Shown: positions 52,479-61,916 of the stretch, piece after piece
How positions within the stretch are numbered: the first letter of the stretch is position 1
Layout of the letters: the number at the start of each line of letters is the position of its first letter
Source: an uncultured Clostridium sp.
GTDB taxonomy: Bacteria > Bacillota > Clostridia > TANB77 > CAG-508
DNA: 64,000 bases
Assembly (NCBI GenBank): GCA_947384775.1
Contig: CANDIF010000001.1
Span: 57,976 to 121,975 of the forward strand
Reading direction: 5' to 3'
The notes under the pieces: model-generated
Database searches by the model: none
What the model was told of the DNA's origin: nothing
Seen by the model: the letters and a program-made list of their open reading frames with translations, nothing else
Translations under genes and position numbers: made by a program

Positions 52479-53273
52479 TTAAACTAGAAATTCTTTTTTA
52501 TTATATCTAATATAGGTTCCAAAGGTTGAAATTGCAATTATTACCAAACCGATTATTACATATTTCACATCTACAGTATTGTTTAAAATTATATATCTAG
52601 ATGAAACAAATTCAAATAAAGATATATCTTTTATGACTTTTACACTTTCGCCCATTCCTCCAATAATTTGCATAAAATACGATACAAACACAATAGCTAT
52701 TCCTAAAGACATTGATTTTTTAGTCTTTTTCATAAAAGTAGATATAAACAGCATTATGAAAAACAACATATAATATAGCAAAATTGGTAGAATACTAATC
52801 ATTAGGAATTGTTTTAAATTAAAACCAGCATTGCCCATTAATGCAATTAGATTTCCTAAAGTTATTATTGATGTAAATATCAAGATATTTACTATTCCAC
52901 ACAATATTTTAGAAGTTACTATATTGTTTCTACTTACAGGTTTTGAATATAAGAATTCTATTGTTTTGTCATTTTCCTCTTTTAATAAAATTGTTCCACC
53001 TAAAATAGCAGCATATATTCCTCCGATTAATGTTAAAAATGTGTAACCTTCTGTTTTAAACCAACCAAAAGCAGATTCTATTCCCACTAAATCCATATTA
53101 AAACTTGCAAGCATTTCTTGAGGCATTGTTTTCATAAGTTCTTCTATACCTTGTTTTGAGTCTTCATTTATTAGACTTGGGTAAATTGAAAATACTAAAA
53201 TGTATATCGCAAGTAAAATTACACTCCATAATATAAGACTTTTAAAATTTATTTTAAATTCTCTTTTAAACAT
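52479..53273 (-). CDS. ABC-2 type transporter permease
   Basis: 264 residues with six hydrophobic segments and a large loop after the first (about 40-85), typical of ABC-2 exporters. It forms a transporter with the ATPase encoded 14 bases upstream. Substrate unknown; linkage to sdpR-sdpI-like genes suggests antimicrobial peptide resistance or envelope stress. Confidence 0.85.
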   Translation of the reverse strand: MFKREFKINFKSLILWSVILLAIYILVFSIYPSLINEDSKQGIEELMKTMPQEMLASFNMDLVGIESAFGWFKTEGYTFLTLIGGIYAAILGGTILLKEENDKTIEFLYSKPVSRNNIVTSKILCGIVNILIFTSIITLGNLIALMGNAGFNLKQFLMISILPILLYYMLFFIMLFISTFMKKTKKSMSLGIAIVFVSYFMQIIGGMGESVKVIKDISLFEFVSSRYIILNNTVDVKYVIIGLVIIAISTFGTYIRYNKKEFLV

Positions 53274-53287
53274 ATTTTTCTCCTTTT

Positions 53288-54160
53288 CTATTTATAATAA
53301 TGAATAAATATCTCTTCCAAGCTTGGCTCTTCCAAAGTTAACTTATCTATTTTATATCTTGAAAATACTTGAAGTAAACTATTAATATCATCAGAATATA
53401 CGAATTCTATCTCATTTTCATTTTCACTTATTACTTTTAACTTTAATTCAGCAATTATTTTTTCTACATTTTGTGCTTTAACTTTTCCTTTTAAAAAAGT
53501 AGAATTGCTTAAATTATCAATATCTTCTACACTTACAATTTTACCATTTTTTATGATTGCAACTTTATCACAAATCCTTTTTACTTCACTTAATATATGT
53601 GATGAGAAAAATATTGTTTTTCCGTTTTTCTTTTCTTCTTCTAAAATTTCATAAAATACTTCTTGCATTAATGGGTCTAAACCACTTGTTGCTTCATCCA
53701 TTATAATAATATCTGGGTCATGCATTAAGGCAAGTGCTATTCCTACCTTTTTCAAATTTCCTAATGACAATTCATCTACTTTTTTGGAAATATCTATTTC
53801 TAGTCTTTTTACTAATTCTTTTATTTTAGATGAGCAGTCTTTCTTGTAAAATGATGCAGAATACATTAACATATCTTTTACTTTTAAATCATCATATAAA
53901 TGGATTTCTGATGGCAAATAACCTATTTTTTCCTTAACATTGTCATTTCCTTTACCAATCAAATTCCCTTCGATATAAATATTTCCAGAGTTTTTATTTA
54001 TTAAATTCATTATACATTTTATTGTGGTGCTTTTCCCTGCTCCATTGGGACCTATAAAACCATATACCGTTCCTTTCTCTATGTCTAAATTGATGTCCTC
54101 TACTCCCCTTGATTTACCATATGTCTTTGTTAAATTTTCTATTTTTAAACTTTCTTTCAT
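53288..54160 (-). CDS. ABC transporter ATP-binding protein
   Basis: 290 residues. Seen: Walker A GPNGAGKSTT (about 36-45), Q-loop, a diverged signature LSLGNLKKV in place of LSGGQ (about 133-141), Walker B IIIMDEATSGLDP (about 154-166) and the His switch SSHILSEV. Partner of the downstream permease. AGGAGG precedes ATG 54160, whose first base overlaps the end of the sdpI-like gene. Confidence 0.93.
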   Translation of the reverse strand: MKESLKIENLTKTYGKSRGVEDINLDIEKGTVYGFIGPNGAGKSTTIKCIMNLINKNSGNIYIEGNLIGKGNDNVKEKIGYLPSEIHLYDDLKVKDMLMYSASFYKKDCSSKIKELVKRLEIDISKKVDELSLGNLKKVGIALALMHDPDIIIMDEATSGLDPLMQEVFYEILEEEKKNGKTIFFSSHILSEVKRICDKVAIIKNGKIVSVEDIDNLSNSTFLKGKVKAQNVEKIIAELKLKVISENENEIEFVYSDDINSLLQVFSRYKIDKLTLEEPSLEEIFIHYYK

Positions 54161-54780
54161 TAGAACCTCCTATTCTTTATAAAAGCATATAAGTATAATA
54201 AAGCTATTTCTAGTATCAATAAAACAATTATGCTAACGCTTACTATTGGTTCAAATAATATGCTAAATATAAACAAAATTCCACTTAGTATTAGAAAATA
54301 TGCAGAAGCTTTTAGAAGCTTTTTCTTTAAGGCTTCTTCTTTTATCCAAGAAAAGTCAGTGTGTCCGACAATTTTTGGAGTATAATTACCAGTAATTATA
54401 AACATAACTCCTAAAATGCACATGACTACTTTTCTAATATCTATGCTATTTCCTAAAGAATACATTATTGTAATGGTATATAGAATTATTGATAAAATTG
54501 GGATTATCCATTTGAAAACTGTTGTAACTTTCTTATTTGCTTCAGGATTTTTATCGTGTAAGTCAGTTATGATACAACCAAATACTTGAAGAAATAACAT
54601 TAACAATGGCATTCCAAATATAAATACTGCTTTTGGAAAGTAATTATTAGGGGTATTATTTATATCAAAATGTATTGCTACATTTTCTGGTAATTTATTA
54701 TAAAATCCTAAACCTAATAAAATAGGTAATAAACAAACTATCATCGTAATAACTAAAATTTTTATATTAATTTTTTTCAT
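54160..54780 (-). CDS. SdpI/DUF1648 family membrane protein
   Basis: 206 residues with six hydrophobic segments. Seen: the DUF1648 opening LPENVAIHFDINNTPN (about 30-45) and the SdpI-type second half ending NYTPKI. SdpI of Bacillus is the immunity protein to the SdpC killing factor and sequesters SdpR. AGGAGG precedes ATG 54780. With the ArsR-type gene upstream this copies the sdpRI pair. Confidence 0.85.
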   Translation of the reverse strand: MKKINIKILVITMIVCLLPILLGLGFYNKLPENVAIHFDINNTPNNYFPKAVFIFGMPLLMLFLQVFGCIITDLHDKNPEANKKVTTVFKWIIPILSIILYTITIMYSLGNSIDIRKVVMCILGVMFIITGNYTPKIVGHTDFSWIKEEALKKKLLKASAYFLILSGILFIFSILFEPIVSVSIIVLLILEIALLYLYAFIKNRRF

Positions 54781-55045
54781 CACTATTTCCTCCTAATCCC
54801 TTTATCCAAATTAAAACTTCTTCAAATACAGAAATATTCAGTTCATAAAAGATATACTTTTTGTACTTTGTTTCAGCAATGAGACCTGCTTTCTTCAATG
54901 TAGATAAATGATATGATACAGTTGCCCCAGTTAAGTCAAATCTACTAGCAATTTCTCCAGCAGTTTTTTTACCTTCTTTCAACATTTCTAAGATTTCTCT
55001 TCTTGCAGGATCAGAGATTGCTTTTAGAGTTTCTGACATTCCCAT
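54767..55045 (-). CDS. ArsR/SdpR-family winged-helix repressor
   Basis: 92 residues. Seen: LKAISDPARREILEML (about 7-22), recognition helix LTGATVSYHLSTLKKAGLI (about 38-56), no metal-binding cysteines, as in SdpR. Two palindromic operators flank its perfect promoter, so autorepression is very likely. First gene of the repressor-SdpI-ABC operon. Confidence 0.9.
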   Translation of the reverse strand: MGMSETLKAISDPARREILEMLKEGKKTAGEIASRFDLTGATVSYHLSTLKKAGLIAETKYKKYIFYELNISVFEEVLIWIKGLGGNSDEKN

Positions 55046-55061
55046 AAAATCACTCCCTTTT

Positions 55062-55138
55062 CATTTAGATAAATATCTAAATGTAGTATACTATTTTTCT
55101 ATACACTTGTCAATAGTTATTTAGATATTTTTCTAAAT
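55062..55138 (-). promoter_or_regulatory. Autoregulated promoter with two ArsR-type operators
   Basis: TTGACA (55113-55108), a 17-bp spacer and TATACT (55090-55085) on the minus strand. Operators: CATTTAGATA-TT-TATCTAAATG (55062-55083, perfect palindrome) and ATTTAG-N8-CTAAAT (55119-55138). Confidence 0.85.
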
Positions 55139-55153
55139 GATAAATATAGATTA

Positions 55154-55189
55154 AGCGTTCAAATCAATTTAATAATAACTTTGAACGCT
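55154..55189 (-). terminator. Terminator of the acyl-CoA ligase gene
   Basis: AGCGTTCAAA pairs with TTTGAACGCT around a 16-base loop. Confidence 0.7.
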
Positions 55190-55199
55190 CATATAAATA

Positions 55200-56882
55200 C
55201 TATCTTTTTATTTTATTTGTAGTTGTTTTTACAAATTCTTCTTTTCTTATTTCTATTTCGGATATCTTTTTGTATACTGCTAATCCTTTACATACATCAC
55301 GAATATCTGATTTTAACCTTTTTTGAATATCAGGTTCATTTAATTCATCTACTCTTTCTTTATTTAAGAATACCTCTGCAATTAGAGCAGTTTCTTGCCC
55401 GATTTCGTTTTTCTTTGCTTTTACAATAACTTCTTGAACGTATGGTATTTGTGATATATAACTTTCTATTTCCTCTGGGTAAATATTTTTTCCATTGTCT
55501 AGAACTATTAAATTTTTCTTTCTACCATTTATAACAAGTTGTCCACTTTCAGTAAGATGACCATAATCCTCAGTATTGAACCATCCATCCTTTAAAACAC
55601 GGTCTGTTTTTTCTTTTTCTTTATAGTAACCCATCATTACTATATCGCCCTTTACGCAGATTTCTCCATCTCCATCATCATTTACATTTTCAAATTTAAC
55701 TTCACAACAAGGAAGTATAACACCTACCGTTTTACTATCATTGAATTTTCTTCTATTTACGCTAACTAATGGAGAACATTCAGTTATTCCATAACCATTT
55801 AAGAATGTTATTCCTATATCATTAAAGAAATCACCTATTTCTGGTCTTAATGGTGCTCCTCCACAAATTATTATTTTTAAATTTCCGCCCAAAGCTTGGT
55901 GAATTGATTTAAACAGTATTTTTCTTAAGTCAATTCCTATCTTTCTTAACTTATTGCTAAGAGGAATGATTTTCTTTAAAGCTTTATCTTTTCCAGTTCT
56001 TTGTGCTGTTGACCATATATTTTTATAGAATACCTCTGCAAATGCTGGTACAAGATAAATAGAACTAGGTTTGTATAAATTCAAATTTTTTACTACATTT
56101 TTTAGGCTGTCATTTATACATATACAAGAATGAGAATGTAATTCTACAAGTATACCGGCTATTGCCTCATATGTATGGTGGTATGGAAGTACAGATAAGC
56201 ATATATCCCCTACTTCAGCAACTTGTAATCCATAATTTACAATACTTATTAAATTATGCTCTGTTAACATTACACCTTTTGGATCTCCTGTAGTTCCTGA
56301 GGTATAAACCAATAATTTCATCTTGTTAGGGTCATCTTTTAAATTTACATATTCTGAATTGCCAGAGTCTAATTCTTTAGAACCTATTTCTCTAAATTTA
56401 TCGTATGCTAGAGTTTTTTCATCTACATTTTCTTTTTTATTTAGTCCTATAAAGTATTTTATATTTGGTGCTTTAGTTTTGATTTCATCAATCCATTTTT
56501 CATATTTTTCTGAATAAAATAATACTTCACTTTCACTATGATTTAGTATGTTTATAATTCCGTCTAATGGTAATTCTTTATCAATTGGAACAAATACACC
56601 TGTGCTTTTTAATACAGTCAAATATACAACAAGCCACTTATAACTATTTTCTCCAATTATGGCAATATGTTTGTTATGAACATTATATTTTGCAAGAGCA
56701 GTTCCAATCTCATTAGTTTCCCTTATAAATTCATTATATGTAACTTTTACAATTTTATCTTTATTATTCTCATTTTTAAATTCAAATGCAGTTTTGTTAC
56801 CTGCTTCATTTCCCGCAACTTCAAGTAATTCTTTTATAGAATTTATCATCCTTACTTTGTTTAGTTTATAATTCTTTTTCAA
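55200..56882 (-). CDS. AMP-dependent acyl-CoA synthetase/ligase
   Basis: 560 residues. Activates a (probably long-chain) fatty acid through acyl-AMP to acyl-CoA or a related acceptor. Seen: P-loop LVYTSGTTGDPKGVM (about 190-204), YHHTYE (about 240), GYGITECSP (about 364-372), DGWFNTEDYG (about 425-434) and a C-terminal domain with the catalytic Lys in TTTNKIKR. A promoter with duplicated TTGACCATTA boxes lies upstream. AAAGGTG precedes the start. Confidence 0.9.
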   Translation of the reverse strand: MKKNYKLNKVRMINSIKELLEVAGNEAGNKTAFEFKNENNKDKIVKVTYNEFIRETNEIGTALAKYNVHNKHIAIIGENSYKWLVVYLTVLKSTGVFVPIDKELPLDGIINILNHSESEVLFYSEKYEKWIDEIKTKAPNIKYFIGLNKKENVDEKTLAYDKFREIGSKELDSGNSEYVNLKDDPNKMKLLVYTSGTTGDPKGVMLTEHNLISIVNYGLQVAEVGDICLSVLPYHHTYEAIAGILVELHSHSCICINDSLKNVVKNLNLYKPSSIYLVPAFAEVFYKNIWSTAQRTGKDKALKKIIPLSNKLRKIGIDLRKILFKSIHQALGGNLKIIICGGAPLRPEIGDFFNDIGITFLNGYGITECSPLVSVNRRKFNDSKTVGVILPCCEVKFENVNDDGDGEICVKGDIVMMGYYKEKEKTDRVLKDGWFNTEDYGHLTESGQLVINGRKKNLIVLDNGKNIYPEEIESYISQIPYVQEVIVKAKKNEIGQETALIAEVFLNKERVDELNEPDIQKRLKSDIRDVCKGLAVYKKISEIEIRKEEFVKTTTNKIKR

Positions 56883-56903
56883 CTTAAATCACCTTTCATT
56901 TTC

Positions 56904-56956
56904 GACTAATGGTCAATTTTCTTTTATAGTATATATTAATTGTGAATAATGGTCAA
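56904..56956 (-). promoter_or_regulatory. Promoter of the acyl-CoA ligase gene with repeated TTGACCATTA boxes
   Basis: TTGACC (56956-56951), a 17-bp spacer and TATACT (56933-56928) on the minus strand. TTGACCATTA-TTC covers the -35 and TTGACCATTA-GTC recurs at 56917-56904, a likely operator pair. Confidence 0.65.
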
Positions 56957-56984
56957 TAAGTTTTACAAAATTGATAACTCCTCT

Positions 56985-57861
56985 TTATTCTTTTTCATAT
57001 ATATTTATTGAAACTCCGTCGCTAATCCCTAATCTCATTTTAGAATTATCTCCCTCATAGTAGTTTCCAACACCTATCGGATATAGAGTATATCCCTTTG
57101 AAACTAAGTCATTAGTAATGGTTGAGTTAAAACCTGTTTGAACATGTATAGAACCATCTTTTCTTCTGTCAAATCCCATAGGTTTTTGTTCTTTTCCATC
57201 TTGACTAATTAATGTTCCATCTGCTTTTAGTGTGCGTTTGTCATTATCAAGAGAATTTTTATTAACATATGTTCCGGCAAATTTCGCAAGTTCTTCTTGC
57301 CATGTTTTTCTTTCTGTTTCTACTTTAACTACTTGATTTACTTTTTCCATTAAAGTGTCAATATTTGACGAAAGAATATTAAAATTACTGTTTTCACTTG
57401 TTAAAATTCCTTGTATTTCTTCAGCACTTGTATTTTCTGTTGAACTTTCACCATCATTAGCATTAATATTATTCAACAAATTTTCATCTACATGTTTTAT
57501 TTGATTTTCCATTTTTGCTATTGAATTATTAAGTTCTTTAACTTTATTCTTTTTTGGTAAAATTTCAATTTTTAATGATTGTAATTCATTAACAGCATTT
57601 TTCAATTCTTCTAGTAATGTTTTATCTTCTCCGTACATCTGGTTTAGTAGCAATAAATTCTTGTGTAGGTGTTATTTTTTTGTCTATAGCATTATTTATT
57701 TCTTTTGCAACATTTTCTATACGTTCATATTTTTTTACTGCTTCGTCATATCCTTCTTGATTTTTATTCATATTTTGGTAATATAAAAAAGCACAAACAC
57801 CGCAAACAATAGCTAATATTATTGCAACTATACTAATAATTAAAATTTTTTTGTTTTTCAT
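56985..57861 (-). CDS. Membrane-anchored coiled-coil protein, read through a +1 CGGA site
   Basis: Unknown family. N-terminal membrane helix (about 6-28), then a long Lys/Glu/Asn coiled-coil region (about 35-190) and a C-terminal beta-type domain with RRKDGSIHVQTGFNST. ATG 57861 follows AAGGGGG. Frame 0 meets GTA-CGG-AGA at 57633 and stops two codons later. Reading GTA-C-GGA-GAA gives Gly77 and an open frame to 56985, 291 residues. An ATG just inside the overlap (57653) has no SD and would lack the anchor. Confidence 0.75.
57630..57633 (-). other. CGGA +1 recoding site in the membrane coiled-coil gene
   Basis: Coding-strand context GAT-GTA-CGG-AGA. The only one of the seven sites whose P-site codon is not NNU. 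Confidence 0.7.
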
Positions 57862-57979
57862 TTTTTTATCCCCCTTATTATCAATGGTAATTATACTACA
57901 TTATTCCACAAAATACTATACCTTTTTGCTTGCATTTAAAACCTTCTATTTTTGTCTGGAATTATATTGAAAGAAATAT

Positions 57980-58717
57980 CTATCTTAAATCATATCCTCC
58001 TGCAACTTCAATAATTTGACCTGTTATAAATGATGCCTTTTCAGATGCTAGAAAAGATACTAAATAAGCAACCTCTTCTGGTCTTCCTAACCTTTTCATC
58101 GGAGTATTGTTTATTACCCAATCAACTAGTTCTTTACCTGCACCTGTTGTCATATCAGTGTCAATATTTCCTGGTGCAATAGCATTAACTGTTATTGTTG
58201 GAGCTAATACTTTGGCAAAAGCATTTGTCAAATTTATAACTCCTGCTTTAGCAGCTCCATAAGCAATAACTGGTGCAACTGCAGAAATACCAACAGTAGA
58301 TGTAAAATTAATAATTCTTCCACTTTTGCTTTCTTTTAATAAATCAGCAAATACTTTTATACAATTAAAGACACCTTTTAAGTTTATATCAATTGTTCTT
58401 TGCCAATCTTCTTCAGATATTTCTTTCCATCCACCAGGTCTAATAATAGCTCCTGCATTATTTACTAATACATCAAGCCTATTGTATTTTTTCTTAATTT
58501 TTTCATACATATCATTGACTTCATTAAGATTACTTACATCAGCTTTAAATAAAAATCCTTCTGAATATGAATTAACTTCTTCTAAAACTTTTTTTGCTTC
58601 TTTTTCATTAGAATAATAATTAATAATAACAATATAGTTATTTTTTGCAAGATCAATTGCAATTGCTTTTCCAATTCCTCTACTTGCTCCAGTAACAAGT
58701 GCTACTCTCTTTTCCAT
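57980..58717 (-). CDS. SDR oxidoreductase, FabG-like
   Basis: 245-residue short-chain dehydrogenase. Seen: TGASRGIGKA (about 9-18), NNAGA (about 87), catalytic Tyr-Lys in YGAAKAG (about 153-159) with the upstream Ser, and a C-terminal ITGQIIEVAGGY typical of 3-oxoacyl-ACP reductases. ATG 58717 is eight bases after AGGAGAG; earlier in-frame starts are within or before the SD. No fatty-acid synthesis cluster is near, so the substrate is open. Confidence 0.85.
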   Translation of the reverse strand: MEKRVALVTGASRGIGKAIAIDLAKNNYIVIINYYSNEKEAKKVLEEVNSYSEGFLFKADVSNLNEVNDMYEKIKKKYNRLDVLVNNAGAIIRPGGWKEISEEDWQRTIDINLKGVFNCIKVFADLLKESKSGRIINFTSTVGISAVAPVIAYGAAKAGVINLTNAFAKVLAPTITVNAIAPGNIDTDMTTGAGKELVDWVINNTPMKRLGRPEEVAYLVSFLASEKASFITGQIIEVAGGYDLR

Positions 58718-58849
58718 GCTCATCTCTCCTTTTATAAATATAAATTTAGTATTTATTCTGTATGAATTATATAGTATTAGAAAAAATTTTTCAATCAAAT
58801 TCTATTACTTTGATATGATTTTGCTTTTCGAATAAAATAAATAAAGAGC

Positions 58850-58878
58850 AAGAAATTATTGAATTCTTACTCTTTATT
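58850..58878 (-). terminator. Terminator of tRNA-Leu
   Basis: AATAAAGAG pairs with CTCTTTATT, with AAGAA/TTCTT continuing inside; it starts at the CCA end of the tRNA. Confidence 0.65.
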
Positions 58879-58960
58879 GGTGCGGATGAAGGGACTTGAA
58901 CCCCCACACCGAAGTACTGGTTCCTAAGACCAGCGCGTCTGCCAATTCCGCCACATCCGC
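58878..58960 (-). tRNA. tRNA-Leu (anticodon TAG)
   Basis: Minus-strand cloverleaf: acceptor GCGGATG with CATCCGC, anticodon loop CTTAGGA (TAG), a long variable arm (TACTTCGGTG) typical of class II tRNA, T-loop GGTTCAAGT and encoded CCA. It reads CUN codons, including the CUU found at three recoding sites. Confidence 0.95.
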
Positions 58961-59024
58961 ATATTTAATTGACAAAATATATATTAACATTTTTTTTATT
59001 TCTTGTCAAGAGTTTTAAAAAATA

Positions 59025-59060
59025 TTTGTGCCAATTAATATCAAATCAAATTGGCACAAA
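59025..59060 (-). terminator. Terminator of the DUF2000 gene
   Basis: TTTGTGCCAATT and its exact complement AATTGGCACAAA, then a T-rich stretch on the minus strand. Confidence 0.85.
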
Positions 59061-59084
59061 TCCATTTGCTTTACAATATTTTTA

Positions 59085-59513
59085 TTAATCTAATCTCCAT
59101 AGTTGAAACTTACCTGTAATTTCGTTTACATCTTTTGTATCACCATATATAATTGCACCCATATATTCTAATTTTTCATTTTCTTTTGAAGTAATTGATT
59201 GGACTAACTCATCATCTGTTCTTGTTTCTAGCATGTCTCTAGGATAATCAGCAACTAATAGATTTGGATTACTTTTAGCAGTTTCAATAGCAGTTCTAAG
59301 TTTTCCTGCCTTTACTTTTGTAACTATAAATGGAAATTGACTAATTCCCAAATGTGTTACTCCTGATTTATCTGTTATTATTGATTTTCCCATTATTTCT
59401 TCGTTAGAATATTTACCTACAGAAATAGCTAAATGTCCAATTACGTTTAATGCAACGGCGGGTTCTACATTTGATGCAATAATTCCTACGATTTTTTTAT
59501 CTTCATAATTCAT
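59085..59513 (-). CDS. DUF2000 family protein
   Basis: 142 residues similar in pattern to DUF2000 proteins (peptidyl-tRNA-hydrolase-II-like fold, function unknown). Seen: KKIVGIIASNVEPAVALNVIGHLA (about 6-29), VTHLGISQFPFIV and a C-terminal region KFQLWRLD. AAGGAG precedes ATG 59513. Confidence 0.7.
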   Translation of the reverse strand: MNYEDKKIVGIIASNVEPAVALNVIGHLAISVGKYSNEEIMGKSIITDKSGVTHLGISQFPFIVTKVKAGKLRTAIETAKSNPNLLVADYPRDMLETRTDDELVQSITSKENEKLEYMGAIIYGDTKDVNEITGKFQLWRLD

Positions 59514-59560
59514 AATATTTTACTCCTTTATTAATTAAATTTTATTTGTAATAAAGGAGT

Positions 59561-59632
59561 TTAAACATTTTCAAGTACTTCTATTTTTGCCCATAGTTCT
59601 CCACCATGCATTCTGCGTGAATATTTAACCAT
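59561..59632 (-). CDS. Possible 23-residue small protein
   Basis: GGAGG stands eight bases ahead of ATG 59632, giving MVKYSRRMHGGELWAKIEV and four more residues. The strong SD and lack of alternatives support translation, but the length is too small to be sure. Confidence 0.35.
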   Translation of the reverse strand: MVKYSRRMHGGELWAKIEVLENV

Positions 59633-59649
59633 ATTATCCTCCAATTATA

Positions 59650-60060
59650 TTATTTTACTAAGTTCAAATCTCCATTTATTACTATTGGAGAAAATCCTGA
59701 TATTTCATCAAAAAGCATTCCTTCTGGAATATCATTATATAAAAATATCTTTTTATCTTGCATAAAAGCTTCATATAGCTCTAAAAAGGTTGCTCCTCCA
59801 ATATAGTTTTTCTTTCCATCTTTGTCGAAGTTTAGTGTTAATACAGCATCCATTCTTCCCATTCTTTCTGCACTCATTTTTAACATTTTTGATTTGAATT
59901 TTGTATGTTCTTCAGAACCTAATGCCCAAGCATTCTTTTCAGCATCCAATTGATAATAAGAATTTGGAAGTTCTATGACATGCCCCATTTGTTCTAAATT
60001 CTCCTTTATTGGTGGAATATTTTTATAAAATGATTTACTACAAATAACAAATATTCTCAT
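59650..60060 (-). CDS. Rossmann-like hypothetical protein (nucleoside deoxyribosyltransferase-like)
   Basis: 136 residues: starts MRIFVICSKSFY, later DAVLTLNFD and YIGGATFLELYEAF (about 90-103) before KKIFLYNDIP. This order of strand, GG-T-E-A helix and strand resembles the nucleoside 2-deoxyribosyltransferase/TIR-like fold. The enzyme role is only inferred. AAGGAG precedes ATG 60060. Confidence 0.6.
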   Translation of the reverse strand: MRIFVICSKSFYKNIPPIKENLEQMGHVIELPNSYYQLDAEKNAWALGSEEHTKFKSKMLKMSAERMGRMDAVLTLNFDKDGKKNYIGGATFLELYEAFMQDKKIFLYNDIPEGMLFDEISGFSPIVINGDLNLVK

Positions 60061-60136
60061 AATTATTCTCCTTTATATTTTTCTAAAATATTATATCAAA
60101 AAATGACAAATCTAGCAACTTAAATAGATACAAGCA

Positions 60137-60688
60137 TTATTTGAACAATTCATAAATTTTCTTACAATTTGTTTCTGCTTCTTGTTTGCAATCTTCTAAT
60201 GTCAATAAAAGTCTCTTTTGCTCCATCTTTTTTATTACTTTTTCTCTTGCTTCATCATAATTAATTTGTCTCAAACCCAATTCATGTAACCATATTAAAC
60301 TTCCTTCTACAGTAACAAACTTAAAACATTCAGCATTTTTTACAATTTCAGCAATTTTACTTTCTGTTTTTATATGGTTATGATGTGCTTCAATAGAATT
60401 TAATATAATTTGTTGCTCATTTTCTGATACGTCCCATTTTTTTAAATATTCTTTTGAAAACTCTGCGCTTAATTTTGGATGAGACTTTTGAACTTTTCCT
60501 CCCCAAATTGAATCAAACACTGTATGAGCTAAATATAAAGAAGTTAGTATAAGTCTTTCATTTTCATTATATTTTAGAGCGAGTTCTTTCCCTTTATTTA
60601 TAGCTATTTCTGTTAATCTCCATGAAGGGGCTTTATTTATTTGCGTTTGAGAATACATTAAATCTCGAGCTTGTTTAACTATATCCAC
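60137..60688 (-). CDS. HD-domain-like protein
   Basis: 183 residues, helical. LAHTVFDS (about 53-60) stands where HD proteins have the HD pair and IEAHHNH (about 108-114) where they have paired histidines, so it looks like a diverged HD phosphohydrolase. Substrate unknown. AGGAAT precedes ATG 60688; 26 bases after the SDR stop, probably cotranscribed with it. Confidence 0.65.
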   Translation of the reverse strand: MDIVKQARDLMYSQTQINKAPSWRLTEIAINKGKELALKYNENERLILTSLYLAHTVFDSIWGGKVQKSHPKLSAEFSKEYLKKWDVSENEQQIILNSIEAHHNHIKTESKIAEIVKNAECFKFVTVEGSLIWLHELGLRQINYDEAREKVIKKMEQKRLLLTLEDCKQEAETNCKKIYELFK

Positions 60689-60714
60689 TTAATTCCTCCA
60701 TAACTTACAAACTT

Positions 60715-61405
60715 TTAATTTCTCTCAATTATTATATCAGCAACTGTTAAGTTACTTTCGTTTGTGACATTTTCTATAATTGTTTTAGCAACATCACAAG
60801 GGTTCATAAATGCAGATTGCTTTTCTTCTGATACATAATCTCTACTATTTTTGTAAAAGTTAGTATTTATTCCTCCAGGATATACTCCAATGACCTTTAC
60901 ACTTGTACCTTTATAAGCTACCTTAAGACTTTCTGTATAACCTCTTTCGCCCCATTTAGTAGCACAATATACTGCTTCTTGCTTATTTCCTCTTAGTGCA
61001 GCAGATGACATTATATTTACTATTTTTAAATCTTTTTCTTCTTTTACTTTTAAAGTTTCTGTTGAGAATAAAATCATACCTTGTAAACCTTTAAAGCATT
61101 TATCTATATCATCTTTTTCATATTTTGTAGGTAACTTAAATGATGGCTCTCCTGCATTATTAATTAATATCTTTATAGTTCCTAAATTTGATATTTCATT
61201 AATAATATTTTTAACAAACAAACTATCAGAAATATCTCCTATAAAACCTTTATAGTTATCTTTATATGTATTGTCTAATGCTTTCATTTTTTCAAGGTCT
61301 TTATCTATGTTGCATACAAAATACTTCTTTTTAATAAATTGTTTTACAAGTTCTAAACCTAGTCCGACTTGCTCCACCTGTTATGATTACAATTTCTTTG
61401 CTCAT
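60715..61405 (-). CDS. SDR family oxidoreductase, read through a +1 CGGA site
   Basis: 229 residues after recoding. Starts MSKEIVIITGGAS at 61405 (GGAGGAAAT just before), then frame 0 meets AGT-CGG-ACT at codon 14, inside the NAD(P) loop. Reading AGT-C-GGA-CTA gives TGGASGLGLELVK, the invariant TGxxxGxG motif of SDRs. Further: NNAGEP (about 83), a Ser on the SSAALRG strand and catalytic YCATKWG (Tyr and Lys, about 146-152). Without the shift no functional cofactor site exists. Confidence 0.9.
61363..61366 (-). other. CGGA +1 recoding site in the SDR gene
   Basis: Coding-strand context GCA-AGT-CGG-ACT. The restored Gly is the second glycine of TGxxxGxG, invariant in SDRs. Only 13 codons precede the site. 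Confidence 0.85.
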
Positions 61406-61534
61406 TATATTTCCTCCGATTTAAAATTATATTATTTATATCATAAAATTAATATAAAGGCAATAAGTGCGGAATTAAACCAACTCTTACAATTTTAAAC
61501 TATTGTTTCATCGGTTTTGGTTTAATCTAAAAAC

Positions 61535-61655
61535 GTTAATAGTGAAAAAATGAATAGTTAATAATGAATAATAAAATGTGCTAATTGCACTTTCTTAAAT
61601 AACTATTCACTATTAACTATTCACTTTTCATCATTCACTGCGACGATAGTCGCAC
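61535..61655 (-). repeat. tRNA-adjacent palindromic repeat, copy 3 (at tRNA-Asn)
   Basis: Almost the exact reverse complement of 19773-19894, including hairpin GCGACGATAGTCGC, which ends three bases from the tRNA-Asn CCA. Confidence 0.75.
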
Positions 61656-61658
61656 ATT

Positions 61659-61734
61659 TGGCTCCCCAAGTTGGACTTGAACCAACGACCTATCGGTTAA
61701 CAGCCGAGCGCTCTACCAACTGAGCTATTGGGGA
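61659..61734 (-). tRNA. tRNA-Asn (anticodon GTT)
   Basis: Minus-strand cloverleaf: acceptor TCCCCAA with TTGGGGA, anticodon loop CTGTTAA, T-loop GGTTCAAGT, discriminator G and encoded CCA. Confidence 0.96.
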
Positions 61735-61742
61735 ATATAAAT

Positions 61743-61857
<115 letters not shown>

Positions 61858-61916
61858 TGGTATTATATACTATATTTTTATAAAATTCAATACTTTTTAT
61901 ACATTTTTTTAAAAAA

